Assembly: GCF_015689335.1 (NCBI RefSeq)
Contig: NZ_CP065053.1
Coordinates: 5,270,001 to 5,334,000, forward strand
Direction of reading: 5' to 3'
Origin: Massilia antarctica
GTDB taxonomy: Bacteria > Pseudomonadota > Gammaproteobacteria > Burkholderiales > Burkholderiaceae_D
Length of the DNA stretch: 64,000 bases
Shown in pieces: positions 1 through 10,254 of this stretch. Position 1 is the stretch's first letter. Each line of letters opens with the position of its first letter. The translations under genes and the position numbers were made by a program. The notes beneath the pieces were generated by a model. That model saw nothing but the letters and a program-made list of their open reading frames with translations. It was not told the origin of the DNA and did not search any database.

Positions 1-1
1 G

Positions 2-1198
2 CTCGGGATGTACCAGCACAGTTCGCGCGAGGGCATCCGCACCACCCTGATCCGCATCATGCCCTCGTTCGCGCTCGGTTTCGCGCTGCTCAGCGCCCTG
101 ATCGCGGTGCGCCCCGAGATCTATTTCGGGCGCGGGATCAGCAGCGTGATCTTCGCCATCGGCGCCACCGCGGTGGTGCTTACGCGCCTGGTGGTATTCA
201 AGTCGGCCGAATCGGCGCTGCTCGAAGCGCGCCTGATCTTCGTGGGCAACGGTCCGCTGGCGCGCGAGTGCATGGATCTGGCGCACAGCAAGATCGGCCT
301 GCATCAGTTCAGCGTGGTGGGCTGCGTGCCGATCGCCGGCGAAGACAGCTGCGTGCCCACCGCGGCCCTGCTGCCGGTGGGCGAGTCGCTGCTGTCGATG
401 GCGCGCCGCTACGAGGCGCGCGAACTGGTGGTGACGGTGACGAACCGGCGCAGCAAGGAGTTCCCCGTGGGCGACCTGCTCGACTGCGCGCTCGGCGGCG
501 TGCGCGTGATCGACGCCGCCACCTTCTTCGAGCGCGAAGCGTGCCAGATTCGGCTCGATTCGCTGCAGCCAAGCTACCTGATTTTCGGCGGAGGCTTCGA
601 CCAGAGCTTCTGGCGCGCCAGCGTCAAGCGCTGCTTCGACCTGGTGGCCAGCGGCTGCATCACCCTGGTGTCGCTGCCGGTCATGCTGCTGGCCGCGGCG
701 GCCATCACCTTCGATGATGGCGGGCCGCTGTTCTACCAGCAGGAACGGGTCGGAAAAGATGGCCGTGTCTTCAATGTGCTCAAATTCCGCAGCATGCGCA
801 TCAATGCCGAAGCGCCCGGCGTGCCTACTTGGGCGGCGGCCAACGATCCGCGCGTCACCCGTGTGGGGCGCTACTTGCGCATGCTGCGCATCGACGAGCT
901 GCCGCAGATGCTCAACGTGTTCAAGGGCGAAATGAGCTTCGTCGGGCCGCGCCCGGAACGCGCCTTCTTCGTCGACCAACTGGCGCGCGATATCCCTTAC
1001 TACAACGTCCGTCACAGCATCAAGCCCGGCGTGACGGGCCTGGCCCAGGTGCGCTACCAGTACGGCGCCTCGGTCGACGACGCCATCCAGAAGCTGCAGT
1101 ACGACCTGTACTACGTCAAGAACAACAGCCTGTTCCTCGATCTGCTGATCCTGATCGATACGGTGCAGGTGGTTTTGCTGGGCAAGGGAAGCCGCTGA
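2..1198 (+). CDS. Undecaprenyl-phosphate sugar transferase, XrtA/PEP-CTERM type (5' partial)
   Basis: Membrane glycosyl-1-phosphate transferase that loads the first sugar phosphate onto undecaprenyl phosphate to start exopolysaccharide synthesis. The frame is open to the left edge, so the N-terminus is missing; the first ATG in view is at 8, and the family is usually about 460 residues against 396 here. What remains starts with two hydrophobic segments, followed by a nucleotide-binding-like middle region. From about residue 200 comes the catalytic bacterial sugar transferase domain: membrane hairpin, KFRSMR motif, RxDELPQ motif, and FVGPRPER near residue 315. The C-terminal PGVTGLAQV is also typical. 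prsR starts 28 bases downstream on the same strand, as in XrtA loci. Family assignment is firm; the donor sugar cannot be told. Confidence 0.93.
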   Translation, partial: LGMYQHSSREGIRTTLIRIMPSFALGFALLSALIAVRPEIYFGRGISSVIFAIGATAVVLTRLVVFKSAESALLEARLIFVGNGPLARECMDLAHSKIGLHQFSVVGCVPIAGEDSCVPTAALLPVGESLLSMARRYEARELVVTVTNRRSKEFPVGDLLDCALGGVRVIDAATFFEREACQIRLDSLQPSYLIFGGGFDQSFWRASVKRCFDLVASGCITLVSLPVMLLAAAAITFDDGGPLFYQQERVGKDGRVFNVLKFRSMRINAEAPGVPTWAAANDPRVTRVGRYLRMLRIDELPQMLNVFKGEMSFVGPRPERAFFVDQLARDIPYYNVRHSIKPGVTGLAQVRYQYGASVDDAIQKLQYDLYYVKNNSLFLDLLILIDTVQVVLLGKGSR

Positions 1199-1226
1199 AC
1201 GTGAACGTCATTTAAGGAGCAGCACA

Positions 1227-2573
<1,347 letters not shown>

Positions 2574-2582
<9 letters not shown>

Positions 2583-3374
2583 CGCAATCCAGTTCGCGCT
2601 GATTTCGGCCACCGCGTCGCGCCAGGCGCGGCTGGCGAAGCTGCGCTCGGCGCCGCCGACGCTGACGCATTTGCAGCGCACCCCGTGCCGCTTGAGCAGG
2701 GCGTCGACGTGCTGCGCGCCCGCTTCGTCGCCGCCCAGGATCACCAGGGCCGCGCCGTCGAAACCCGACAGGCTGGCCAGCACACGGCGCGGCAGCGGCA
2801 GGCCGGCATCGCCGGCGGCGGCGCGCATGTCCTGGCGCAGCGCGGCCACGCCGTCCGGACCGCCGCGGCTGTCGCTGGCCACGCGCTTCCAGAAATCGAC
2901 TTCGCCCAGGCGCGCCAGCAGCTGCGGCAAGCCGTCCGCGCGCGGCGCGCTGCCCGGGGCCTGCATCCATGGATTGAGCAGCACCACGCCGGAGACGCGG
3001 GTGTCGGCATGGGCGTACAGCACGGCGGCCGTGGCGGCGTCGCCAAAGCCCCACAGCACCACGTCCTGCATGCCGGGCATCTGGGCGAAGAAGGCGCGCA
3101 TGGCGGCCTGGATATCCTCGCCCAGCGCATCGATGGGGCGCGCCTCGCCTTCACTGTCGCCCATGCCGCGGTGGTCGAAGCGCAGCACCGGGATGCCGCG
3201 CGCGGCCATCAGGCGCGCCAGCAAGGTGAAATGGCGATGGTCGCCGATGCGGTATTGCGGCGCGCTGGTGACGACCAGCACGCCGCGCGTGAGCGGCCGT
3301 TCGGGCAGGTCGAGGATGCCGATCAGCGAATCGCCGCCACAGTTAAATTGCACAGCGCGTTGGGTGGCGTCCAT
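2574..3374 (-). CDS. Exosortase A system-associated hydrolase 1
   Basis: Alpha/beta-hydrolase of 266 residues of the type found only in XrtA/PEP-CTERM loci; its substrate is unknown. The N-terminal half has the hydrolase core with RFDHRGMGDSEG and a WGFGDAA nucleophile elbow in which the usual Ser is replaced by Asp, so catalysis may be altered or lost. ATG at 3374 is chosen because its T is shared with the TAA stop of hydrolase 2 (TAATG, one-base overlap), a sign of translational coupling. The longer open frame to 3977 only shadows hydrolase 2. The two hydrolases are always paired in such loci, which supports the call. Confidence 0.9.
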
Positions 3375-4222
3375 TATGCCTCCGCCGTGAAGACGGCACT
3401 GGTGGCGGCCAGCAGGGCCGGACACTCGGCGATATCGTTGGCGCCCCAGAACGGTCGACCTTCGATCGGATAAAAATGCAGGGTAACCCCGTGCGCGCTC
3501 CAGCGCCGGGCAATGCGCTCGGCGCTGGCGGACAGCCGGGACGGGGCCGGCGAGGCGCTGGCGAACCAGTGCACCCGGCAGGGCGGCAGCGGCAGCGCCG
3601 CCGCGTCGCAGGCGTCGATGGCCTGCACCAGTGGCGCGGCCAATTCGTAGCCGCCCACTTCGAGCATGCCGCGCGCGAGCAGGTCGGCGCGCAGCTCGCT
3701 GGTGGTGCCGAAGCGGGCCGGGTCGCCGTCCTGCATGCGCGCGGCCAGGCCCTGGCGCAGGAACTGGTTGATGCAGGTGCGCCCGTTCAGGAAAGGCTGC
3801 CACAGGATCACGCCGTCGACCGGGGCGCCGCAGGCGAAGTCGAGCGCCAGCAGGCCGCCCAGGCGGATGCCCCACAGGTGCATCGGCAAGCCGGGGGTGC
3901 GCTCGGCCAGCCAGGCGCGCGCGACTTCGAGATCGTCTTTCCAGGCTTCCCAGCGCACCTGGCTGAAGTCGCCGCAACTGTCGCCGCAGCCGAACATATC
4001 GATCTGCAGCACCGCGTAGCCGGCCGCGGCGAAGCGGCGCGCCTGCAGGGTGGCCATGCGGCGCGACTTGTTCAGTTCATCGGCGAACGGGTGCACGTAC
4101 AGGATGGCGCCGCGCGCGCGCAACTGCGGGGCCGGCGCGTGATACAGGCTGAAACGCGTGCCAGTTTCGACATTGAAGAAAAAGGGCTCGACGCGCGGAA
4201 GGGTCAACAGGGGCGCATTCAT
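3374..4222 (-). CDS. Exosortase A system-associated hydrolase 2
   Basis: Second alpha/beta-hydrolase of the XrtA locus, 282 residues, first gene of a two-gene unit with hydrolase 1. It shows the oxyanion-side motif VHPFADELNKSRR near residue 45, the DMFGCGDSCGD segment near 78 and WGIRLGG at the usual nucleophile elbow, where the Ser is again replaced, here by Arg. The start at 4222 is supported by AGGAGA about 8 bases upstream; frames reaching 4282 lack a ribosome site. Its promoter must lie in the 257-base divergent region shared with the acyl-CoA ligase. Role inferred from context; the substrate is unknown. Confidence 0.9.
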   Translation of the reverse strand: MNAPLLTLPRVEPFFFNVETGTRFSLYHAPAPQLRARGAILYVHPFADELNKSRRMATLQARRFAAAGYAVLQIDMFGCGDSCGDFSQVRWEAWKDDLEVARAWLAERTPGLPMHLWGIRLGGLLALDFACGAPVDGVILWQPFLNGRTCINQFLRQGLAARMQDGDPARFGTTSELRADLLARGMLEVGGYELAAPLVQAIDACDAAALPLPPCRVHWFASASPAPSRLSASAERIARRWSAHGVTLHFYPIEGRPFWGANDIAECPALLAATSAVFTAEA

Positions 4223-4263
4223 GGTGTTCTTATCTCCTGTACGCACCCCGGACCGGGCCGGGA

Positions 4264-4360
4264 CGCAAGATTGCGGGCGCACTGGTTAAGGAATGGTCGG
4301 TTCCCTCGCCCCTGTCCTGTCAGCGGAACCGGTTTCATTAAACACCCCGCAAATTGCGGG
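4264..4360. promoter_or_regulatory. Two CGCAA-TTGCG dyads in divergent promoter region
   Basis: Between the divergent hydrolase 2 and ligase genes lie two short inverted repeats with the same half-sites: CGCAA-GA-TTGCG at 4264-4275 and CCCGCAA-A-TTGCGGG at 4346-4360. They could be operators for the shared promoter region. A small G+C hairpin followed by TTTTTC at about 4428-4446 could attenuate the ligase transcript. No convincing sigma-70 or sigma-54 hexamers were found here. Function is inference only. Confidence 0.3.
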
Positions 4361-4479
4361 CTTCTTGAGCGCGCACAAGAGGAAGAGTGCCGTCGCAATG
4401 CTTGATTCCGGTCAAGGACGGGCACCCCGTTTTTCTTAATCATGAGTTCCCCTGGGAAATAATTTACGCAGAGGAATAT

Positions 4480-6048
4480 ATGAGCGCACTCGTGCACGAC
4501 CTGATCAACCTAGCCGCCTGGCGCACGCCGCACGCGCCGGCCTTGCGCTACCTGGACAACAGCCTCAGTTACGAAGAATTGGCGCGCTGTGTCGAGGTGG
4601 CCGCGCAAGGCTTGCTGGCCCTGGGACTGGGACGCGGCGAGCGGGTCGCGCTGTTTCTCGACAAGTGCGAGGAAGCCGTGCTGGCCTTGTTCGGCGCGGC
4701 GGCGGCCGGCCTGGCGTTCGTGCCGGTCAATCCCTTGCTCAAGCCGGCCCAGGTCGGTCATATCCTGCGCGACTGCGGCGCCCGTGTGCTGCTGACCTCG
4801 CCCGCCCGGCTGGCCACGCTCGACCTCGAGCTGGGCCGCTGTCCCGATCTGTATTGCGTGCTGCAAACCGGGGCCGAGGATGGCATGCTGCCCGGCCTTG
4901 GTGTGCTGGCCTGGGATGGCTGGATGCGGCGTGCCGCTGCCGCTCCCGTGCGCGACTACCACCGCCGCATCGATACCGACATGGCGGCTCTGCTGTACAC
5001 CTCCGGCAGCAGTGGCGCGCCGACCGGGGTGGTCTTGTCGCACCGCAACCTGGTGGCGGCGGCCGCCAGCATGGTCAGTTGCCTGGGACACACGCCGTTC
5101 GAGCGCATCCTGGCGCTGCTGCCGCTCAGCCTGGACTACGGCCTGAGCCAGCTGACCAGCGCCTTTGCCGCCGGCGCCGCCGTCGTGCTGATGAATCCGC
5201 TGCTGACGCGCGACATTCCGGACATGGTCGCGCGCGAACGCATCACCGCCCTGGCCGCGCTGGCGCCGCTGTGGATCCAGCTGGCCGAGCTGCATTGGGA
5301 TGCGCAGCACAGCTTGCGCACCATCACCAGTTCCGGCGGCGCGATGCCGGCTGCGGCCCTGGCCGCGCTGCGCCGGCGCTTGCCGGACACCCGGGTGTAC
5401 CTGATGTACGGCTTGACCGAAGCCTTCCGCGCGACTTGCCTGGCGCCGGAGCAGCTCGACACGCGGCCCGATTCGATCGGCAAGGCCATTCCGAATGCCG
5501 AGGTGCTGGTGCTGCGACCGGCCGGCCAGCCATGCTTGCCGGGCGAGCCGGGCGAACTGGTGTACCGCGGGCCGCTGGTGGCGCTCGGCTACTGGAACGA
5601 TGAGGCGCGCACGGCCGAGCGCTTCCGGGCGCTGCCGGCGCAGCCCGGGCTGCCGTTGGGCGAAACGGGGGTGTGGTCGGGCGACACCGTGCGCATGGAT
5701 GAGGACGGCTATCTGTACTTCCTCGGCCGCAGCGACGAGATGATCACCACCGGCGGCTACCGGGTCAGTCCGACCGAGATCGAGGACGTGCTGTACGCGA
5801 CCGGGCTGGTGGCCGAGGCGGCCGCGCTGGGGCTGGCGCACCCGGTGCTGGGGCAATCGATCGCGCTGGCCGTCACGCCGCGCCGCGGCTGCCTGCTGGA
5901 GCCGGCCGTGCTGCTGGCCGCCTGCCGCGCGAAATTGCCCGGATACATGCTGCCGCTGCTGGCGCAAGTGCGCGAGGCGCTGCCGCGCAGCCCCAACGGC
6001 AAGTTCGACCGGCGCCTGCTGGCCGCCCAGATGGCGGCCGGCGCTTGA
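4480..6048 (+). CDS. Acyl-CoA ligase (AMP-forming), exosortase A system-associated
   Basis: ANL-superfamily adenylating enzyme of 522 residues that activates a carboxylic acid as acyl-AMP and transfers it to CoA or a carrier. The ATP-binding loop YTSGSSGAPTG lies near 175-185, the adenine-site motif MYGLTEA near 310, GDTVRMDEDGYLYFLGR near 405 and the C-terminal catalytic lysine motif PRSPNGKFDRR near 505-515. ATG at 4480 follows GAGGA by 4 bases and is preferred over an upstream in-frame start at 4387. In many XrtA loci this ligase is followed by a PLP decarboxylase and an acyl carrier protein; here neither follows. It ends 2 bases before the convergent deacetylase. Confidence 0.9.
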   Translation: MSALVHDLINLAAWRTPHAPALRYLDNSLSYEELARCVEVAAQGLLALGLGRGERVALFLDKCEEAVLALFGAAAAGLAFVPVNPLLKPAQVGHILRDCGARVLLTSPARLATLDLELGRCPDLYCVLQTGAEDGMLPGLGVLAWDGWMRRAAAAPVRDYHRRIDTDMAALLYTSGSSGAPTGVVLSHRNLVAAAASMVSCLGHTPFERILALLPLSLDYGLSQLTSAFAAGAAVVLMNPLLTRDIPDMVARERITALAALAPLWIQLAELHWDAQHSLRTITSSGGAMPAAALAALRRRLPDTRVYLMYGLTEAFRATCLAPEQLDTRPDSIGKAIPNAEVLVLRPAGQPCLPGEPGELVYRGPLVALGYWNDEARTAERFRALPAQPGLPLGETGVWSGDTVRMDEDGYLYFLGRSDEMITTGGYRVSPTEIEDVLYATGLVAEAAALGLAHPVLGQSIALAVTPRRGCLLEPAVLLAACRAKLPGYMLPLLAQVREALPRSPNGKFDRRLLAAQMAAGA

Positions 6049-6050
6049 TG

Positions 6051-6944
6051 TCAGGCGCGCGCGAACAGGTTGCCGGCCAGGCGCAGCAGGAAGGCGCCGC
6101 CGGCTTGGGCGCACGGGGCGAAGCGCGGCAGCGCGAACAGGTCGCTGCCGCTGCGGGCCGCGCCGCGCCCCATGCCGACGGCCGCCTGGAATCCCTGGGC
6201 GCGCAGCATCAGGGCGTGGCGCTGCTCGAAATCCTCGCCCGGCTTGCCGCTGGGATAGGCGAACAGGCGCACCGGGGCTTGCAGGATATCTTCGATGCGG
6301 CTGCGGCCGGCGGCGATCTCGGCGCGGGCGGCGGCATTCGACAGGCTGGCCAGCGCGCTGTCGTGCAGCGGATGGGCGCCGACGTCCATGCCAGCCCGGT
6401 GCAGGGCCAGCAACTGGTCGGAACTGAGCATGGTCGGGGTGATGCGGCGCGCCATCGAGCGCGCGCGTACCAGCCGCTCGTGCGGCGGCAGCAGGCGCAG
6501 GGCGGCCAGCAGCATCTCGATCACGGCGCGGCGGCGCTGCGGACAGCCGATGTCGTAGCTGGCAAAGCCGCTGCGCGCCAGGTTCAGGCGCTCGCCCGGC
6601 GCGTTGCGCACCACCTCGGTGACGATGTCGCTCCAGGTGCAGCCGCCGTCGAGGTAGCTGGCGGCGATGAAAAACGTGGCCGGCACGCCGTGGCGCTGCA
6701 GCAGGGGCAGGGCCACGGAAGCGTGCTCGGCGTAGCCATGGTCGAAGGTGAGGCAGGCGGCGCGGGCCGGCAGGGTGCCCTCGGCCAGGTGCGCCACCGC
6801 GCGCGCCAGCGGCATCAGACGGAAGCAGCGGGTCAGCAGGCGCAGCTGCTGCTCGAAACGGCGCGCGTACAGGCGCTCGGGAAACAGCGGATCGGGCGCG
6901 GCCAGCACGCGCTGGTAGATCAGGATGGAAAGCGGTGCGCGCAT
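6051..6944 (-). CDS. Polysaccharide deacetylase family protein (CE4/NodB fold)
   Basis: Probable de-N- or de-O-acetylase acting on the exopolysaccharide, 297 residues, with no obvious signal peptide. The first NodB motif reads TFDHGY at about 85 instead of TFDDGY, so the first metal-ligand Asp is His. The second motif is GAHPLHDSALASL near 195, giving His-x2-His rather than the usual His-x3-His. These changes may mean a different metal site or lost activity. The C-terminal LFAYPSGKPG near 245 matches the family barrel strand. It sits tail-to-tail with the ligase and head-to-head with a glycosyltransferase, so it has its own promoter in the 180-base gap. Confidence 0.85.
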   Translation of the reverse strand: MRAPLSILIYQRVLAAPDPLFPERLYARRFEQQLRLLTRCFRLMPLARAVAHLAEGTLPARAACLTFDHGYAEHASVALPLLQRHGVPATFFIAASYLDGGCTWSDIVTEVVRNAPGERLNLARSGFASYDIGCPQRRRAVIEMLLAALRLLPPHERLVRARSMARRITPTMLSSDQLLALHRAGMDVGAHPLHDSALASLSNAAARAEIAAGRSRIEDILQAPVRLFAYPSGKPGEDFEQRHALMLRAQGFQAAVGMGRGAARSGSDLFALPRFAPCAQAGGAFLLRLAGNLFARA

Positions 6945-7126
6945 GTATTTTTCTTTGGCGAAACTAATTGACTTCCCTCAATGAACCGCCTGTGCCCATC
7001 GGTACACTGGATTCTTAGGCTGAGGCAATACTAAATCAGCGCGCGTGGCGACTTGTTGAGCATTCTCATGCCGTCGGCGTTGCTGCTGCCCTGGGGCCCG
7101 GCCCCTGTTTGACAACGGAGGCGTGC

Positions 7127-8194
7127 ATGCGTATCGGTATCTTGTCTTATCCCATGCTGTTCGAACGCGACGATGGCGTTCAGCGGCAGGTCCGCGAAAC
7201 CATCCGTGCCCTGGCGCAGCTTGGGGCGCATGCGGAATCGCCGATCAAGGTGGAGGTGATCAATCCGCACGCCGTGCGGCTCGACGAATTCGACCTGATC
7301 CACGTGTTTTCAGCCACCCAGGGCAACCACCGGCTGGTGGACCTAGCCGCCGAGCAGGGGGTGCCGGTGGTACTCACGCCCCTGATTTCGCCCGGCTGGG
7401 ACCGCGCCAGCGGCAGCAGCGCGCGCGCCGGCGACCACCGGCTCGGCAACCTGACCGCGGGGAATGTGCAGAGCGGCTATGCCCGCACCCGGCGCGCGCT
7501 GCAGCAGGCCAGCCTGATCGTGGCGCTGGGCGAGGCCGAGAAACAGGCCATCGGCGCCGGTTTCCTGATCGAGGACGCCAAGGTGCGGGTGCTGCCGAAC
7601 GGGGTCGATCCGGCCTTGCTGGCGGCCGATGGCGAGCTGTTTCGCAAGCGCACCGGCATCGGCGGGCCGTACGCGCTGATGGCCGGCCCCATTTCTCCGT
7701 ACCAGGACCAGCTGGCGATGGCGCACGCGATGGCGGCGCTGTCGCTGCCGCTGGTGCTGGTGGGCGAGGCGGGCGAACGCGACCAGGATTACCTGCGTCA
7801 ATTGCGCGCCGTGCGCGGCGTCACTTGCCTGGGCGCCTTGCGCCAGGATGGGCCGATGCTGGCCAGTACTTACGCGGCAGCCTCGGTGTTCCTGCCGCCG
7901 GGCGAGGGGCAGGGCGCGCTGCTGGCGGTGCTCGATGCGCTGGCGGCCGGCACGCCGGTGCTGATGGCGCACGACACGCCCTCGAGCATGGCCGCCGGCG
8001 GTTTCGCCCTGGTGCGGGTGGACTGGAACGATACCGATGCCCTGCAGCGCGCGGTGCTGCGCCTGCTGGTGTCGCCGCCGCCGCGCGAGCAGGTGCGCGC
8101 GCTGGTGCGCGGCTGCAGCTGGGAACGAGTGGCGCGCCAGCTGGCTGCCTGCTACGCCGAAGTGGGCGCGCTGCGCCAGGCGGCGCTGGTCTAG
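7127..8194 (+). CDS. Glycosyltransferase, GT-B fold (family 4 type)
   Basis: Predicted cytosolic glycosyltransferase of 355 residues for polysaccharide repeat-unit assembly. The N-terminal Rossmann domain starts with RIGILSYP and DGVQRQVRE. A linker with LPNGVDPALL near 160 is typical of GT4 enzymes, and the C-terminal nucleotide-sugar domain contains LVGEAGERD and PPGEGQGALLAVLDALAAG at the usual E-x7-E position (EGQGALLAVLD), where the second acidic residue is shifted. ATG at 7127 is preceded by ACGGAGG; a TTG at 7109 is less likely. The TAG stop overlaps the stop of the convergent glycosyltransferase through the palindrome CTAG. Donor and acceptor are unknown. Confidence 0.82.
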   Translation: MRIGILSYPMLFERDDGVQRQVRETIRALAQLGAHAESPIKVEVINPHAVRLDEFDLIHVFSATQGNHRLVDLAAEQGVPVVLTPLISPGWDRASGSSARAGDHRLGNLTAGNVQSGYARTRRALQQASLIVALGEAEKQAIGAGFLIEDAKVRVLPNGVDPALLAADGELFRKRTGIGGPYALMAGPISPYQDQLAMAHAMAALSLPLVLVGEAGERDQDYLRQLRAVRGVTCLGALRQDGPMLASTYAAASVFLPPGEGQGALLAVLDALAAGTPVLMAHDTPSSMAAGGFALVRVDWNDTDALQRAVLRLLVSPPPREQVRALVRGCSWERVARQLAACYAEVGALRQAALV

Positions 8195-9390
8195 GCGCGC
8201 GCGCCCCAGGAATGCGGCGCCGGCCCCGGACATGGCCCATGCGGGTGGGTCAAGCCATCGTACACGCGCAGATAGCCGCGCGCCATTTCCGGCAGGCTGT
8301 GGTTGGCGATGACGTGGCTGCGCGCGCGCATGCCGTGGCGCGCGCCCATGTCGGGGATGCGGCAATAGTCGGCGATGGCGGCCGCCATCAGTTCGGGCGA
8401 GCGCGGCGGCACCAGGATGCCGGTAAAGCCGGGATGCACCAGCACCGGATTGCCGCCTACGGCGGTGGCCACCACCGGCAAGCCGCTGGCCATGGCTTCG
8501 AGGATGGTGTTGGAACTGCCTTCGGCCAGCGACGGCAGCACGAACAAGTCCATGGCGCGCAGCAGCTGGGCGATGTCGGTGCGCTCGCCCGGCAGCCAGG
8601 CGCGGTGGGCGGCGCCGGCGCGGGTGAGCGTGTCGAGGCAGGCGGCGCGCTGCGGGCCGTCGCCCACGATCAGGAGCCGCATGCGCTGGTGCGCCGGGTG
8701 CGGCGAGGCGATCAGGCGCAGGAAGGCTTCGACCAGAGTACCGTAATCCTTGACTTCATCCATGCGGCCGACGCTGCCGATGACGAAGGCGTTGTCCTGC
8801 ATGAAGCCGGCCGGGCCGACCGCGGCCGGCGGGCCCAGGCGCGGGTGGAACTGGATGCTGTCGACCCCGTTCGAAATCTGCGACACCTTGTCCGGCTCGG
8901 CGCCGACGCTGTCGATCAGCCAGTGTTCGAGGTCGGCGCTGACGGCGATGAAATGGCCGATCAGCGGACGCAGCAGGCGGCGCAGCAGCTTGTACTTGAG
9001 GCGCTTGCCGTACAGGTCGCTCATATCGCGGCCATGCTCGCCGTGCACGCGCAGCTTGACCCCGGCCAGGGCGGCCACCAACTGGCCTTCGATGCCGCAT
9101 AGGTTGCGCGTGTGGATCAGGTCCGGCTGCAGCGCGCGCAGGGCGCGGAACAGGCGCAGGTAATGGCCCCAATCCTTGCCTTCGCGCTTGTTCAAGCTGA
9201 TGATTTCGACCCCACGCGTCTTGATGTGGGCGTGGTAATCCGAATAATCCTTGAGGCAGACGATGGCGTGCCGGTAGCGTTCCGGCGGCATGTGCTTGAT
9301 CAGGTTGATCAAGCCGTTTTCCAGGCCGCCGATGTCGAGCTGGTGGATCAGATGCACCACCAGACGGGGTGGTTCGAGAGAGCTTGTCAT
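8191..9390 (-). CDS. Sugar transferase, PEP-CTERM/EpsH1 system associated (GT4)
   Basis: Glycosyltransferase of 399 residues matching the XrtA-locus GT4 type. The N-terminal domain opens with LIHQLDIGGLENGLINLI, typical of this subfamily, followed by LIHTRNLCGIEGQ and GEHGRD. ISNGVD near 170 and GSVGRMDEVKD near 205 begin the C-terminal domain. The E-x7-E motif is intact as EGSSNTILEA near 295. A GGAG ribosome site lies 7 bases before the ATG. The tyrosine kinase gene lies 81 bases upstream on the same strand, so this is likely the last gene of a chain-length determinant/kinase/glycosyltransferase unit. Confidence 0.9.
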   Translation of the reverse strand: MTSSLEPPRLVVHLIHQLDIGGLENGLINLIKHMPPERYRHAIVCLKDYSDYHAHIKTRGVEIISLNKREGKDWGHYLRLFRALRALQPDLIHTRNLCGIEGQLVAALAGVKLRVHGEHGRDMSDLYGKRLKYKLLRRLLRPLIGHFIAVSADLEHWLIDSVGAEPDKVSQISNGVDSIQFHPRLGPPAAVGPAGFMQDNAFVIGSVGRMDEVKDYGTLVEAFLRLIASPHPAHQRMRLLIVGDGPQRAACLDTLTRAGAAHRAWLPGERTDIAQLLRAMDLFVLPSLAEGSSNTILEAMASGLPVVATAVGGNPVLVHPGFTGILVPPRSPELMAAAIADYCRIPDMGARHGMRARSHVIANHSLPEMARGYLRVYDGLTHPHGPCPGPAPHSWGARA

Positions 9391-9471
9391 GGTCGACTCC
9401 GCAAAAGTTGATCGGGCGAACGGGGAGAATCGGGGTGGGCGCGCCGGCGGGCCTCATGGCGCCCGCCGGCG

Positions 9472-10239
9472 CTAGTCGTAATAGCCGTGGTAGTGCTCGC
9501 CAGGGAGGGCGCGGGCCTTGTTGCAAATCAGGTCGACCCGGGCGCAGTTGTCGAGCCGGGCCAGCGCTTCCTTGACCTGGCGCTGGGTGGTGGTTTCGGA
9601 CTCGACCACCATCACCACCTGGCCCATCTGGGACGCCAGCACCCCGGCCTCGGTGGTCAGCAGCAGGGGCGGCGAATCGAAGATGACGATCCGGTCCGGG
9701 TAGCGGTTGGCGATTTCCGACAGCAGCTTGCTCATCGCCTGACTGGCCAGCAGTTCGGTGGCGTGCTTGTTGTTGCGGCCCGCCGGCAGCAGGCTCAGGG
9801 TCGCGATGTTGGTCTTGAGGATGACTTCCGAGAGGCTCAGCTCGTTTCCCAGCAGGATATCCATCAAGCCCAAGCCGGGCGCCAGGCCCAGCACCCGCAG
9901 CACCGAGGGCCGCGCCACGTCGGCGTCGATCAGCAGCACCGTGTGATCTTTTTCCATGGCGATGCTCATCGCCAGGTTGATCGCGCAATAGGTCTTGCCT
10001 TCGCCGGGCAGGGCGCTGGTGACGACAATCAGGTTGCCGTGCCGGATCCCGCCCGACACCGCCGCGCGCGCGTTGCGCAGCAAGGGCCGCTTGATGATGC
10101 GGAAATCCTCGGCCACGCTGGTGCGTCCGCCATCGTGGGTGACCATGCCCATCTGGTGCAGGCGCGCCAGGTTGATGTCGACCTCGCGCGCCGGCTCGGC
10201 GGGATAGCCGTCGGCGGCCGCTGTGAGAGAACTGTCCAC
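9472..10239 (-). CDS. XrtA-associated tyrosine autokinase (BY-kinase)
   Basis: Cytoplasmic P-loop bacterial tyrosine kinase controlling exopolysaccharide polymerisation together with the chain-length protein encoded just upstream. Walker A is SALPGEGKT at 75-83, Walker A' is LLIDADVARP near 107, Walker B is IVIFDSPPLL near 185. The C-terminus carries a short tyrosine cluster (YHGYYD) as autophosphorylation site. The start is GTG at 10239 after GGGGAG; at 255 residues it is slightly short for the family but complete. It lies 15 bases after the chain-length gene, in one operon. The split into kinase and membrane activator is the normal arrangement in these loci. Confidence 0.92.
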   Translation of the reverse strand: MDSSLTAAADGYPAEPAREVDINLARLHQMGMVTHDGGRTSVAEDFRIIKRPLLRNARAAVSGGIRHGNLIVVTSALPGEGKTYCAINLAMSIAMEKDHTVLLIDADVARPSVLRVLGLAPGLGLMDILLGNELSLSEVILKTNIATLSLLPAGRNNKHATELLASQAMSKLLSEIANRYPDRIVIFDSPPLLLTTEAGVLASQMGQVVMVVESETTTQRQVKEALARLDNCARVDLICNKARALPGEHYHGYYD

Positions 10240-10254
10240 GTTGTACTCCCCGGG

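Noticed and set aside
4223-4479. Sigma-54 promoter for the ligase or hydrolases
   Set aside because: No TGGC/TTGC pair with ten-base spacing of GG and GC was found on either strand.
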